Origin: JAHJCW01 sp965369995
Lineage (GTDB): Bacteria; Fidelibacterota; Marinisomatia; Marinisomatales; JAHJCW01
Reading direction: 5' to 3'
DNA length: 64,000 nucleotides
NCBI GenBank assembly: GCA_965369995.1
Contig: CBDURO010000001.1
Span: 1 to 64,000 of the forward strand
Part shown: positions 46,973-55,492 of the stretch, one piece after another
Position numbering within the stretch: position 1 is the stretch's first letter
Layout of the letters: each line of letters opens with the position of its first letter
Notes under the pieces: model-generated
Databases searched by the model: none
Told to the model about the DNA's origin: nothing
What the model saw: only the letters and a program-made list of their open reading frames with translations
Program-made: the position numbers and the translations under genes

Positions 46973-47724
46973 AAAAAATATTAAAACACATTATAGCAAT
47001 TGGTATTATCACAGTTATAATAATCATTTTATTTGAATTAATTATTATGCCGTTTTATGTTCGTCATGGTAAGAGCAAAGAATTGATTGACGTTACGTCC
47101 ATGGATATAAAATCTGCTATGATAATGATTAGAACTTCCGGATTTAAAGGCGTAGTAACTGATACTATTTATACTAGTGAAGTTAAGCCAAATATCGTGT
47201 TAGATCAACATCCTAAGCCGGGCGCTGTTGTAAAAAAGGGTAGAACAGTAAGACTTAAAATATCGCTATCCGAAAAATTAGTATTAGTACCAAATATCGT
47301 AGGGCAATCGCAGCGAAGCGCGGAATTATTATTAAATAAGGTTGGTTTAAAGGTTGGGGCTATTTCAAAAGAATATAGTGTAACCCATCCAAATGGTGTA
47401 GTAGTTAACCAAATGCCCGATAGCACCGAAACACTTCCAAGAGGATATAGTGTAAGAGTGATAATCAGCAAGGGACGATCTCCCAATGATATACAAGTTC
47501 CAAGTTTGTTTGGTTTAAGTAAGGTAGCCGCAGAATTAGAGTTGCGAAAAATCGGTTTGAGAATCGGTAAAGTGCATTATAAACAAAATGAAGATTTGAT
47601 TCCATATACCGTTCTTGATCAATCTATCAAGGCAGGTACTATTTTAGAAAATTCTCAAAGTATTGATATAACGGTGAGTGTACTTGACTTACAGGATATA
47701 TTCGAACAAATGATAGATAAATAA
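46969..47724 (+). CDS. PASTA-domain membrane-anchored protein
   Basis: A 251-residue protein with one N-terminal helix (residues about 5-29) and three PASTA repeats outside the cytoplasm (about 38-105, 106-175 and 176-245). Their signature turns are DQHPKPGAVVKKGRTVRL, VPNIVGQSQRSAELLL and VPSLFGLSKVAAELEL. PASTA domains bind peptidoglycan or beta-lactams in kinases and penicillin-binding proteins. Here no kinase domain is attached. Its place after rsmB resembles the position of Stk1-type kinase genes in other phyla, so this may be the stand-alone sensor part. That is inference. Confidence 0.9.
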   Translation: MKKILKHIIAIGIITVIIIILFELIIMPFYVRHGKSKELIDVTSMDIKSAMIMIRTSGFKGVVTDTIYTSEVKPNIVLDQHPKPGAVVKKGRTVRLKISLSEKLVLVPNIVGQSQRSAELLLNKVGLKVGAISKEYSVTHPNGVVVNQMPDSTETLPRGYSVRVIISKGRSPNDIQVPSLFGLSKVAAELELRKIGLRIGKVHYKQNEDLIPYTVLDQSIKAGTILENSQSIDITVSVLDLQDIFEQMIDK

Positions 47725-47730
47725 CGCTTT

Positions 47731-48315
47731 ATGCGACAAGAATTATTACGGAAAACTATTCATTTAAGTGCTAATTCCTTAATTCCATTAGCATATCTGT
47801 TTTTAAATATTCCAAAAATTTGGATGGCTATATTAATTGGTATTGCTTCAGTCGTGTTTGTCATGATTGATATTAGACGAACCCGGAATAGTTGGCTATC
47901 AAAGATATTTGCAAAATTATTTAACAGCATGCTTAGATCACACGAGCTTGAAGGGAAATTAACCGGTGCAAGTTACGTTTTAATCGGGTCTTTTATTTCA
48001 ATTGCAATTTTTCCGAAAGAGATTGCGGTCTTGGCATTATTATTTACCGCTATTGGCGATACTGCCGCAGCATTATATGGCAGAAAATTTGGTAAGCTTA
48101 GAATTTGGAACAAAACATTGGAAGGTTCTATAGCCGGTTTAATTGCATGTACAATAATTGCATTATTTTTTCCTCAGATTCCGAATATTATAAAATTCAG
48201 CGGAGCATTTGCAGCAATGTTCATTGAACTGTTACCAATTAATATAGATGATAATTTGCGAATCCCACTTTTTTCGGGAATAGTTATGTATATTATATCT
48301 AATTTGATTATATGA
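47731..48315 (+). CDS. Polyprenol/diacylglycerol kinase-like membrane protein (SEC59/DGK1/VTE5)
   Basis: A 194-residue polytopic protein with about six membrane helices. It contains the family start RKTIHLSANSLIPLAYLFL, the nucleotide-site-like AIGDTAAALYGRKFGKLRIW and KTLEGSIAGL. Members use CTP to phosphorylate dolichol, diacylglycerol or phytol, and some are annotated as phosphatidate cytidylyltransferases. The bacterial substrate is unclear. Its stop overlaps the hflX start (ATGA). Confidence 0.85.
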   Translation: MRQELLRKTIHLSANSLIPLAYLFLNIPKIWMAILIGIASVVFVMIDIRRTRNSWLSKIFAKLFNSMLRSHELEGKLTGASYVLIGSFISIAIFPKEIAVLALLFTAIGDTAAALYGRKFGKLRIWNKTLEGSIAGLIACTIIALFFPQIPNIIKFSGAFAAMFIELLPINIDDNLRIPLFSGIVMYIISNLII

Positions 48316-49589
48316 TTGATCGACAAGGATCAAATAAGGTAGAACGCGCTATATTGGTTGGAGTTATTCATGGCAAACTTGATGAACTCATTATAGATGA
48401 ACATCTTGATGAAATGGAATTGCTTGCTGATACCGCTGGAGCTGATGTTGTTGGACGTGTTACACAGCGCTTAAATAAAATTAATCCCGCCTATTTTGTT
48501 GGCAAAGGCAAAGCCGAACAAATTATGAATCAAGCCAAAGAGTTGGGGGTTTCCCTAGTCATTTTTGATGAGGACTTAAGTCCGGCTCAAACTAAGAATT
48601 TCCAATCGCTTAGCGAAAATATAAAAGTTATCGATCGCAGCGCCTTAATTTTGGACATATTTCAAAAACATGCCAAAACTAAAGAAGCAAAAACTCAAGT
48701 AGAATTAGCGCATTTACAGTATTTATTACCGCGTCTTACAAGAATGTGGACGCATTTGGAACGGCAAATGGGAGGAATCGGAACAAGAGCAGGAGCAGGG
48801 GAAAAACAGATTGAAGTTGACCGCAGATTAATTGGACAAAGGATTGCTAAGCTGAAAAAAGAGTTAACCAAAATTGAAAAGGAAAGGAAAACACAAAGTC
48901 AGCGGCGAAAAGATCAATTTCGTGTATCATTAGTTGGTTATACAAATGCCGGTAAATCAACATTAATGAACGCCATCACCGGGGCTAATATGTATATCCG
49001 TGATCAATTATTTGCTACCCTCGATACAACTATACGGTCGACAGTGATAGATAGTGAACATGAGATTTTATTAAGTGATACAGTCGGATTCATCCGCAAA
49101 CTTCCACATCATTTAGTTGCAAGTTTCAGAAGTACCTTACAAGAAGTGTTGGAAGCCGATTTAATTTTAATTGTATTGGATGTATCATCTCCACAGGTAT
49201 TAGAACATCTTAATACAATTACCGAAGTATTAACAGAGCTTGGAGCTGACAAGAATACATCGCTAATCGTATTAAACAAAATTGACACTATTGAAGAGGA
49301 TGGCAGGATAGCCTATTTAAAACGAAAATTTCCAAATGGTATATTAATTTCAGCAAAAAATCATTTGCGAATTGATAATTTGCTTGAATCAATTAAAAAA
49401 ATAATTGATCGAGGATTTACTACAACCGATGTCCATTTTTCCTTTGAACAAGCTAAAGAAACAGCCGAAGCCCAGAAAGGTGTAACTATTTTAGAACGTG
49501 AGTATGATGAGAATGGTGTACATTTAAAAATTCGTGGACCTGTTAAACGTATCAATCAAATTTTAAGAAAGCAAGGGAGTAGGGATTAG
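48312..49589 (+). CDS. hflX: GTPase HflX
   Basis: A 425-residue ribosome-binding GTPase that rescues stalled or heat-damaged ribosomes. The N-terminal domain (residues about 10-180) has PAYFVGKGKAEQI and the glycine-rich linker MGGIGTRAGAGEKQIEVDRR. The G domain follows, with G1 GYTNAGKST, G3 DTVGFIRKLPHHLVASFRST and G4 VLNKID. The last residues KQGSRD are encoded by repeat DNA (gggagtagggat), so the natural C-terminus may have been trimmed or replaced. Length is normal. Confidence 0.97.
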   Translation: MIDRQGSNKVERAILVGVIHGKLDELIIDEHLDEMELLADTAGADVVGRVTQRLNKINPAYFVGKGKAEQIMNQAKELGVSLVIFDEDLSPAQTKNFQSLSENIKVIDRSALILDIFQKHAKTKEAKTQVELAHLQYLLPRLTRMWTHLERQMGGIGTRAGAGEKQIEVDRRLIGQRIAKLKKELTKIEKERKTQSQRRKDQFRVSLVGYTNAGKSTLMNAITGANMYIRDQLFATLDTTIRSTVIDSEHEILLSDTVGFIRKLPHHLVASFRSTLQEVLEADLILIVLDVSSPQVLEHLNTITEVLTELGADKNTSLIVLNKIDTIEEDGRIAYLKRKFPNGILISAKNHLRIDNLLESIKKIIDRGFTTTDVHFSFEQAKETAEAQKGVTILEREYDENGVHLKIRGPVKRINQILRKQGSRD

Positions 49590-49765
49590 AAATTAGTGGC
49601 AGATTGCAGGAGCTTGAAAAGGAGAAGAGGTGATGGGGAGTATTGGGGAATTGAAGTGTTAGAGTAATGGAGTTGATGGGTTAACGTGTTCACAACTCAC
49701 GTTTTTACAATTAATGACAACCTAATAACTACTTAATGACTGTTATTTACTGCGTAGCGAATGAC
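49580..49765 (+). repeat. Dispersed intergenic repeat, copy B
   Basis: It lies in the 537-nt gap between hflX and the convergent symporter gene. It aligns with copy A (23764-23945): gattagaaattag at the start, tattggggaatt, taatggagttgatggg, the core ttaacgtgttcacaactc extended by acgttttt, and caattaatgaca. It continues with cctaataactacttaatgac and gcgtagcgaatgac, phrases also found at 16030-16075. As in copy A, it begins inside the last codons of the upstream plus-strand gene. Confidence 0.8.
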
Positions 49766-49891
49766 ACTAATTTTAAGAATGGTAGAAAGATTGAATGATT
49801 GGTTGAAAAAAAGCATATTCTACGTTTTAAATATTTGCGTTTCACACATCACTGATATTCCATCATCCATAAACCCTCAACCACCAAACAT

Positions 49892-50059
49892 AATTTATCC
49901 GTACCAGGCGTTTTTCAGGACCGCTAATGATTAACGGTGGACGCCTCCCGATTGCAGCAAACTTCCCTGACGAGAGGGCATGTTTTTTGTAAGCGAAGTA
50001 CAGCTTCCTATTGATTATTACTTGTAGATCCTAAAAAAACTAATCCTGGTACGGAAATT
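49892..50059. repeat. Inverted-repeat-bounded element (MITE-like or structured RNA)
   Basis: A 168-bp segment in the convergent gap. CCGTACCAGG (49899-49908) is a perfect inverted copy of CCTGGTACGG (50045-50054). The match extends outward (aattt/aaatt) and inward (gtttttcaggac against gatcctaaaaaaac), giving imperfect terminal inverted repeats of about 30 bp. The interior has smaller pairings (CCGCTAA with TTAACGG, one mismatch; CCCT with AGGG). No ORF is inside, and I saw no clear target-site duplication. 49766-49891 is AT-rich without a recognisable feature. Confidence 0.6.
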
Positions 50060-50126
50060 GTTAAAAAGCTTAACAAAAATTAGTACAAAAAGTGAGACAA
50101 ATCAATTCTAATCGAATTATTCATTG

Positions 50127-51356
50127 CTATTTTTGGTTTGGATACAAATTTTTCTCACCCTCACTCTTGGCAACTACAACTGCCCCAATGCTGTCACTTG
50201 TGATGTTAACAACTGTGCGGTACATATCAAGCGGGCGGTCAACAGCAAGCATTGTACCGACTATTATTGCCGCACCGGGGTGGTTGCCTAAACCAACAGC
50301 ATCTAAAACAATGAATATCATTACCAATCCGGCTGATGGAATCGCTGCTGCGCCAACAGAAGCCAAAAAAGCGACTATGACAATAATGAATTGCTGTGTG
50401 AAAGATAGATCAAATCCGAGAGCTTGCGATATGAATAGCACTCCGGCGCATTCATAAAGAGCAGTACCATCCATATTAATTGTAGCTCCAAGCGGCAACA
50501 CAAAACTTGATATTTTATTGGAAACACCGGCGTTTGTCTCAACACAATTCATGGTGACAGGCAAAGTGGCTCCTGAGGAACTTGTAGAGAAAGCGGTTGC
50601 CATCGCAGATGCGATGGCACGATAATGTTTTATTGGATTTATTCGTGTAAACAATAAGAAAATAATGGGGAGCACAACAAATGCATGTAATGTTAATCCA
50701 ACAGCAATTGTGACAATGTACCAGGCGACACCTTTAAATAATTCAAAACCGGTTGTTGCTACTGCGGTGCTGATCAATCCAAAAACGCCAATCGGCAGGA
50801 ATTTGATAACCGCTTGTGTTAATAGCATCATGGCTTGGAAGCCGGCATTAAAAAATTGTTTAAGGAAACTGCGCTGTTTATCAGGCAATCTTGGAATGAC
50901 GCTGCCAAAAACAATGCACCAAAATATAACTCCCAAAATATCGCCGTTAACTGCGGCGGCGAAAGGATTTAATGGGATCATCCGTATAATAATTTCTAAT
51001 GGAGAACTTGGTGTTGATAGCGATTCCGGATCAAATTCTGTGGCAACCGCGCCAAGATCAATTCCAACTCCGGGTTTAATTAAATTTGCAAGTGTAAGTC
51101 CAATTACTATCGCTAAAAGCGATGTGAGCAAGTAATATCCAAAAGTTTTTGCACCAACTCTGCCAATATTTTTACCGAGATTTATTACACCGGTTGTTAT
51201 TGAGAATATTATTAGGGGAACAATAATCATTCTTAATAGCCGCATGAATATTGTACCGAGTGGTTTTGCGATTAATGCTTGTTCTTTGAAAATCAACGCC
51301 AAAACGATACCAAGTACCATTGCGATTAGAACTTGCCAGTAGAGTTTTATTTTCAT
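50127..51356 (-). CDS. Dicarboxylate/amino acid:cation symporter (DAACS)
   Basis: A protein of about 409 residues with eight helices and two re-entrant loops, as in GltPh. The serine-rich HP1 motif TAFSTSSSGATLPVTMNCVE and the helix-7 motif NMDGTALYECAGVLFISQ are intact. Members import glutamate, aspartate or C4-dicarboxylates with Na+ or H+. I choose ATG 51356 (MKIKLYWQVLIAMVLG); an ATG at 51395 in frame would add 13 residues (MCLLCLFVANFFS) that are encoded by a phrase common in intergenic DNA of such genomes. Convergent with hflX and divergent from the SSS gene. Confidence 0.92.
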   Translation of the reverse strand: MKIKLYWQVLIAMVLGIVLALIFKEQALIAKPLGTIFMRLLRMIIVPLIIFSITTGVINLGKNIGRVGAKTFGYYLLTSLLAIVIGLTLANLIKPGVGIDLGAVATEFDPESLSTPSSPLEIIIRMIPLNPFAAAVNGDILGVIFWCIVFGSVIPRLPDKQRSFLKQFFNAGFQAMMLLTQAVIKFLPIGVFGLISTAVATTGFELFKGVAWYIVTIAVGLTLHAFVVLPIIFLLFTRINPIKHYRAIASAMATAFSTSSSGATLPVTMNCVETNAGVSNKISSFVLPLGATINMDGTALYECAGVLFISQALGFDLSFTQQFIIVIVAFLASVGAAAIPSAGLVMIFIVLDAVGLGNHPGAAIIVGTMLAVDRPLDMYRTVVNITSDSIGAVVVAKSEGEKNLYPNQK

Positions 51357-51458
51357 AGAAAAAAAATTAGCCACGAAAAGGCATAAAAGACACAAAAATC
51401 TATAAAAAGAAATAGTCTTTTCCAGCTAACTTTAAATTATTCAGATTAATTTCTACAA

Positions 51459-51498
51459 CCCCTCTTTCCCCTCCTAATTTAGGAGGGGATGAAAGGGG
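51459..51498. repeat. GC-rich palindrome in divergent promoter region
   Basis: CCCCTCCTAA (51468-51477) and TTAGGAGGGG (51479-51488) form a perfect 10-bp stem around one T. Outer CCCC (51459) and GGGG (51495) blocks extend it with an internal loop. It stands in the 202-nt gap between two divergently transcribed symporter genes. It may be a REP-like element or an operator. There is no T-tail for termination. Confidence 0.55.
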
Positions 51499-51558
51499 AT
51501 GTATGAGATGATTTTTATTGGTATGGATGACTAAATTCACATTATTTATGAGGAAGCA

Positions 51559-52989
51559 ATGGCATATATTTATGTAATCGGAATTTATTTAGCGATATTG
51601 GTAGGAGTAAGTTTTTATAAAAGCCGCTCGGTAAAAACTCAAGAAGATTTTATGGTAGCAGGCAGAGTTGTTCCCTGGTATCTGTTGGTTGGTACTCTAG
51701 TGTGTACGTGGATCGGATCAGGTAGTTTATTCGGTGGAGCAGGTCGTGCTTACCGTGAAGGTTTTTCTGCGTTATGGATGAGTGCCGGTGCTTGGGTTGG
51801 TATCGCAATAGTTTACTTTTTAGCAGGTAAAGTACGTAAAATTGCCCAATTCACGGTTCCCGATATCCTTGAAAAGCGTTATCATCCATCGGCACGGTTG
51901 CTTGGCACCATCGCAATAATTATTGCGTATTTAACAATTGCAAGTTATCAATTCATCGGTGGTGGCCGATTATTAAATTTACTATTTCCTGATTTGGACC
52001 CCGTGTACGCAAAAGCGATTATCGCCGGATTGGTTGTCCTATACACTGTAATGGCGGGCATGATGTCCATTGTTGCGATTGATATAGTAAATGGATTAAT
52101 GATAATAATAAGTATGTTAATTGCCGCACCGCTTGCACTAAAGGGAGCCGGAGGTTGGGCTGAACTAACTGCAACTTTACCTTCCACTCATTTTGATGTT
52201 TTTGGCCGATTAGGATTACTGCCTGCTTTAGGATTGTTTTTTCCCACCTTTTTTCTATTATTAGGTGAAAGCAGTATTTATCAAAAATTCTTTTCCGCGA
52301 AGGATGCAAAATCCGCTCGGAAAGCAGTAATTGGGATGATAGTCGGAGTACTTATCATAGAAACTTTAATGGCAGCCACAGCAATTTTTGGTAGTGGTAT
52401 TTATTGGAATGATCCAAGTTTTGTGGGTAATGGAGAGACAATTTTATTACAAATTGCACGATATAATCTACCAATGGTAGCGGGATTATTATTGTTAACA
52501 GGCGCTGTTGCAATAATCTTTTCAACGGCTAATACATTTTTAATGGTACCATCTACTAATTTAGCTCGTGACGTATATCAACGATTCATTAATCCCAATA
52601 TTAGTGAAAAGGGAATAATACGATTCCAGCGTATAATGATAGTTTTATTAGCGTTGGTCGCTTATATTGTGTCATCCTTTTTTACCAGTATTTTGGATAT
52701 GGCATTATACGCTTATACAATGGTTGGAGCAGCAGTAACGCCGGCATTATTAGCTGCTTTTTTATGGAAAAGAGTTACCGTTGCGGGAGGTGTTTCGTCA
52801 ATTGCAGCCGGTATGATTGTAACATTAGTTTTTGGAATTTTAAATTCAGCTGGTATATCAAATCTTAGTTATGATTATATTATTTATCCGGCTGCCGGAG
52901 CATCTATTTTCATCCTGATAGTTGTAAGTCTATTAACACTTCATTCACCGGAAGAAAAATGGAAGCCATTTATGGAGAGTGGAGATTAA
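51559..52989 (+). CDS. Sodium:solute symporter family protein
   Basis: A 476-residue SSS-family transporter with about 13 helices. The N-terminal KTQEDFMVAGRVVPWYLLVG, GTLVCTWIGSGSLFGGAGRA, FTVPDILEKRYHPSARLLGT and GAVAIIFSTANTFLMVPSTN are family segments, the last carrying the sodium-site residues. It differs from the PutP-like protein at 24779 in the substrate-facing helices, so the solute is probably different (sugar, carboxylate or vitamin) and unknown. ATG at 51559 follows a short A/G-rich ribosome site (gaggaag). Confidence 0.9.
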   Translation: MAYIYVIGIYLAILVGVSFYKSRSVKTQEDFMVAGRVVPWYLLVGTLVCTWIGSGSLFGGAGRAYREGFSALWMSAGAWVGIAIVYFLAGKVRKIAQFTVPDILEKRYHPSARLLGTIAIIIAYLTIASYQFIGGGRLLNLLFPDLDPVYAKAIIAGLVVLYTVMAGMMSIVAIDIVNGLMIIISMLIAAPLALKGAGGWAELTATLPSTHFDVFGRLGLLPALGLFFPTFFLLLGESSIYQKFFSAKDAKSARKAVIGMIVGVLIIETLMAATAIFGSGIYWNDPSFVGNGETILLQIARYNLPMVAGLLLLTGAVAIIFSTANTFLMVPSTNLARDVYQRFINPNISEKGIIRFQRIMIVLLALVAYIVSSFFTSILDMALYAYTMVGAAVTPALLAAFLWKRVTVAGGVSSIAAGMIVTLVFGILNSAGISNLSYDYIIYPAAGASIFILIVVSLLTLHSPEEKWKPFMESGD

Positions 52990-53123
52990 TAAATCAAAAA
53001 TATTAAATATTATTAAGATAATATAGTCCTATTTCATTTTTATTTGTTTATTTATCACCGTAATTTTAATTATTGCAAGGATATTAAAAACGACATTTTC
53101 GGACAATCAAGACAGTTAATCAA

Positions 53124-54440
53124 GTGAAATTCCCCACGTTCAAAAGCGGTATTCATCCTATAGATTTTAAGTATTATACCGAATCACTTAAAATTGAATC
53201 ATTACCAATTCCAACGGAAGTTTTTATCCCGTTACAACAACACATTGGTGCTCCATGCAAAGCTGTTGTAGAAATTGGTGAGGAAGTGCGGATCGGACAA
53301 GTTATTGGCACTGTGGATGCCTATGTTTCAAGTCCGGTACATGCTACAATTAGCGGTAAAGTAAAGGCAATTGGTAAATTTGCTTATCCTACCGGAGGTC
53401 GAACAGAGATGGTGCATATAATAGCATCTGATGAGGAAGAACCCAATGGAGTTTATACTGAAGTTGATTGGATAAATTTGCCAATTGATGAAATAAAAAG
53501 TAGAATTAAGAATGCCGGTATTGTTGGACTTGGCGGTGCGGCGTTTCCAACTCATGTAAAATTAAGCCCACCGGAAGATAAACCAATCGACACCTTTATT
53601 TTAAATGGTTGCGAATGCGAACCATTTCTGACAGCCGACCATAGATTGATGTTGGAAACACCCGATGAAATTCTAAAAGGTATGGCTATAATAATGAAGG
53701 TCCTTGGAGTTAAGAAAGGATATGTCGGAATTGAATCTAATAAGCCCGATGCTATTGAATCAATGCAAAAAGCAGTTAGCAAATACGGATTTGAAATAGT
53801 AACTGTAAAAACAAAATATCCGCAAGGTGCTGAGAAAATGCTGATTAGAGCAATCAAGAAACGAAAAGTACCAACAGGTGGCTTGCCTATGGATGTGGGC
53901 GTTGTAGTACAAAATGTTGGCACTGCTGCTGCAGTCGCAAATGCGGTATCTTACGAAAAACCATTAACTCAAAGAATAGTAACGGTTACAGGAAATGGAA
54001 TAAAAGAACCAAAAAATTTATTAGTAACAATTGGAACAAGATTTAGCGATGTTATAGAATATTGCGGCGGTCTTGTTGATGAAACCGCCCAAGTGTTTAT
54101 GGGTGGCCCTATGATGGGCATTGCCCAATATGATCTATCTGTACCGGTAATAAAAGCAACAAGTGGAATTGTTTGTACCACGGATTATAAACAAATCGAG
54201 CCGATAGCTTGTATTGGGTGTGGGAGTTGTGTAAAATCTTGTCCAATGTTTTTAATGCCTACCCGATTAGCGCATTTATCGTTAATGCGACATTGGTCAA
54301 ATGCTGACAAGATGGGAATTATGAATTGCATCGAATGTGGTTCCTGTGCTTATGTATGTCCTTCTTCCATTCCTTTAGTGCAGTGGATTAGAGTAGGTAA
54401 ACAAAAAGTTTATGAAATACAATGTGATTTGGTGGTTTAA
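53124..54440 (+). CDS. rnfC: Rnf electron transport complex subunit RnfC
   Basis: A 438-residue peripheral subunit that oxidises or reduces NAD(H). It begins FPTFKSGIHPIDFK and has GLGGAAFPTHVKLSPPEDKP (NADH/FMN-type site) and NGCECEPFLTADHRLMLE. Two [4Fe-4S] motifs lie at the end: CIGCGSCVKSCPMFLMP and CIECGSCAYVCPSSIP. Start is GTG 53124. It opens the rnfCDGEAB operon; the 134-nt gap upstream should hold the promoter. Rnf couples ferredoxin:NAD+ electron transfer to Na+ or H+ pumping. Confidence 0.97.
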   Translation: MKFPTFKSGIHPIDFKYYTESLKIESLPIPTEVFIPLQQHIGAPCKAVVEIGEEVRIGQVIGTVDAYVSSPVHATISGKVKAIGKFAYPTGGRTEMVHIIASDEEEPNGVYTEVDWINLPIDEIKSRIKNAGIVGLGGAAFPTHVKLSPPEDKPIDTFILNGCECEPFLTADHRLMLETPDEILKGMAIIMKVLGVKKGYVGIESNKPDAIESMQKAVSKYGFEIVTVKTKYPQGAEKMLIRAIKKRKVPTGGLPMDVGVVVQNVGTAAAVANAVSYEKPLTQRIVTVTGNGIKEPKNLLVTIGTRFSDVIEYCGGLVDETAQVFMGGPMMGIAQYDLSVPVIKATSGIVCTTDYKQIEPIACIGCGSCVKSCPMFLMPTRLAHLSLMRHWSNADKMGIMNCIECGSCAYVCPSSIPLVQWIRVGKQKVYEIQCDLVV

Positions 54441-54442
54441 TT

Positions 54443-55492
54443 GTGAATGATAAAATAAAAGAACACGAAAACACAATAACTGAAAAAAAGGTTATTCCTA
54501 AAAAGAAACCTGACCCGCGTAGCAAGTTAGCAAAACCGGAACGTATGCTCATTCTCAATTCGAGTCCGCATTTACATACTACTAAATCTGTAAATAAAAT
54601 TATGTGGTCTGTTATAATTGCATTAATTCCCGCAATGGCGATGTCGTTTTACTACTTTGGAATTCGTACAGCGTGGATGATATTAACCTGTGTAGTGGCT
54701 TCATTGATTACAGAAATTGTAATGAATTTAATGAAGCGTGAAAAAGTTACAATTTTTGATGGTAGTGCAATAATAACCGGTATTTTATTAGCTTTGACTT
54801 TGCCACCTTCATTTAGATTATCAAGCGCAGCTTTGGGGGCTATTGTAGCAATATCTCTTGGGAAACATATTTTTGGTGGTTTAGGGTATAATATTTTTAA
54901 TCCGGCTCTATTAGGTCGCGCATTCTTACAAGCGAGTTTTCCGGTAGCTATTACAACATGGTCTAATCCAATTACAGTAAAATATTCTACTATTGATGCA
55001 GTATCTACCGCTACACCGTTGGGAGCATTTAAATTTGAAAAAATCTTAACTGACTATTCAGATTTGTTTACTGGAAATATTAGTGGAAGTTTAGGTGAAA
55101 CTTCTGCAATTGCCATTTTATTAGGTGGTATATTTCTACTAATATTAAAAAATGCTGATTGGAGAATCCCACTTAGCTTCCTCGGAAGTGTAGCCGTTTT
55201 TAGCGGAATATTTTGGTTGATTGATCCTTTGCAATATCCGGATCCATTATTCCATCTGTTATCAGGTGGATTGATGTTAGGTGCATTTTTTATGGCAACT
55301 GATATGGTTACGTCACCAATCACGCCAAAAGGTTCGTGGATATTTGGCGCGGGTGCAGGATTCTTGCTAGTAATAATTCGCTTATTTGGAGGCTTGCCGG
55401 AGGGAGTAATGTATTCAATATTATTGATGAATGGTGTTACTCCTTTGATAAATCGCTATACGCGTCCAAAAATATTTGGAGAACCGCGTTAA
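54443..55492 (+). CDS. rnfD: Rnf complex subunit RnfD
   Basis: A 349-residue integral membrane subunit with about nine helices. The covalent-FMN region is DAVSTATPLGAFKF, where the Thr before PLG is the expected flavin attachment site (family pattern SGAT; here STAT). RPERMLILNSSPHLHTTKSV-type N-terminus and ATDMVTSPITPKGSWIFGAG are conserved. Start is GTG 54443, 2 nt after rnfC. The stop TAA shares a base with the rnfG ATG. Confidence 0.96.
   Translation: MNDKIKEHENTITEKKVIPKKKPDPRSKLAKPERMLILNSSPHLHTTKSVNKIMWSVIIALIPAMAMSFYYFGIRTAWMILTCVVASLITEIVMNLMKREKVTIFDGSAIITGILLALTLPPSFRLSSAALGAIVAISLGKHIFGGLGYNIFNPALLGRAFLQASFPVAITTWSNPITVKYSTIDAVSTATPLGAFKFEKILTDYSDLFTGNISGSLGETSAIAILLGGIFLLILKNADWRIPLSFLGSVAVFSGIFWLIDPLQYPDPLFHLLSGGLMLGAFFMATDMVTSPITPKGSWIFGAGAGFLLVIIRLFGGLPEGVMYSILLMNGVTPLINRYTRPKIFGEPR

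Noticed and set aside
46969..47724. Serine/threonine kinase with PASTA domains
   Set aside because: Only the helix and PASTA repeats are present; no kinase motifs are found in or next to the gene.
49892..50059. Known riboswitch
   Set aside because: It lies in a gap between convergent gene ends, not upstream of any gene, and matches no riboswitch consensus I know.
50092..51135. Two plus-strand ORFs (121 and 156 aa) opposite the DAACS symporter
   Set aside because: They are shadows of the minus-strand gene, whose transporter motifs are unambiguous.
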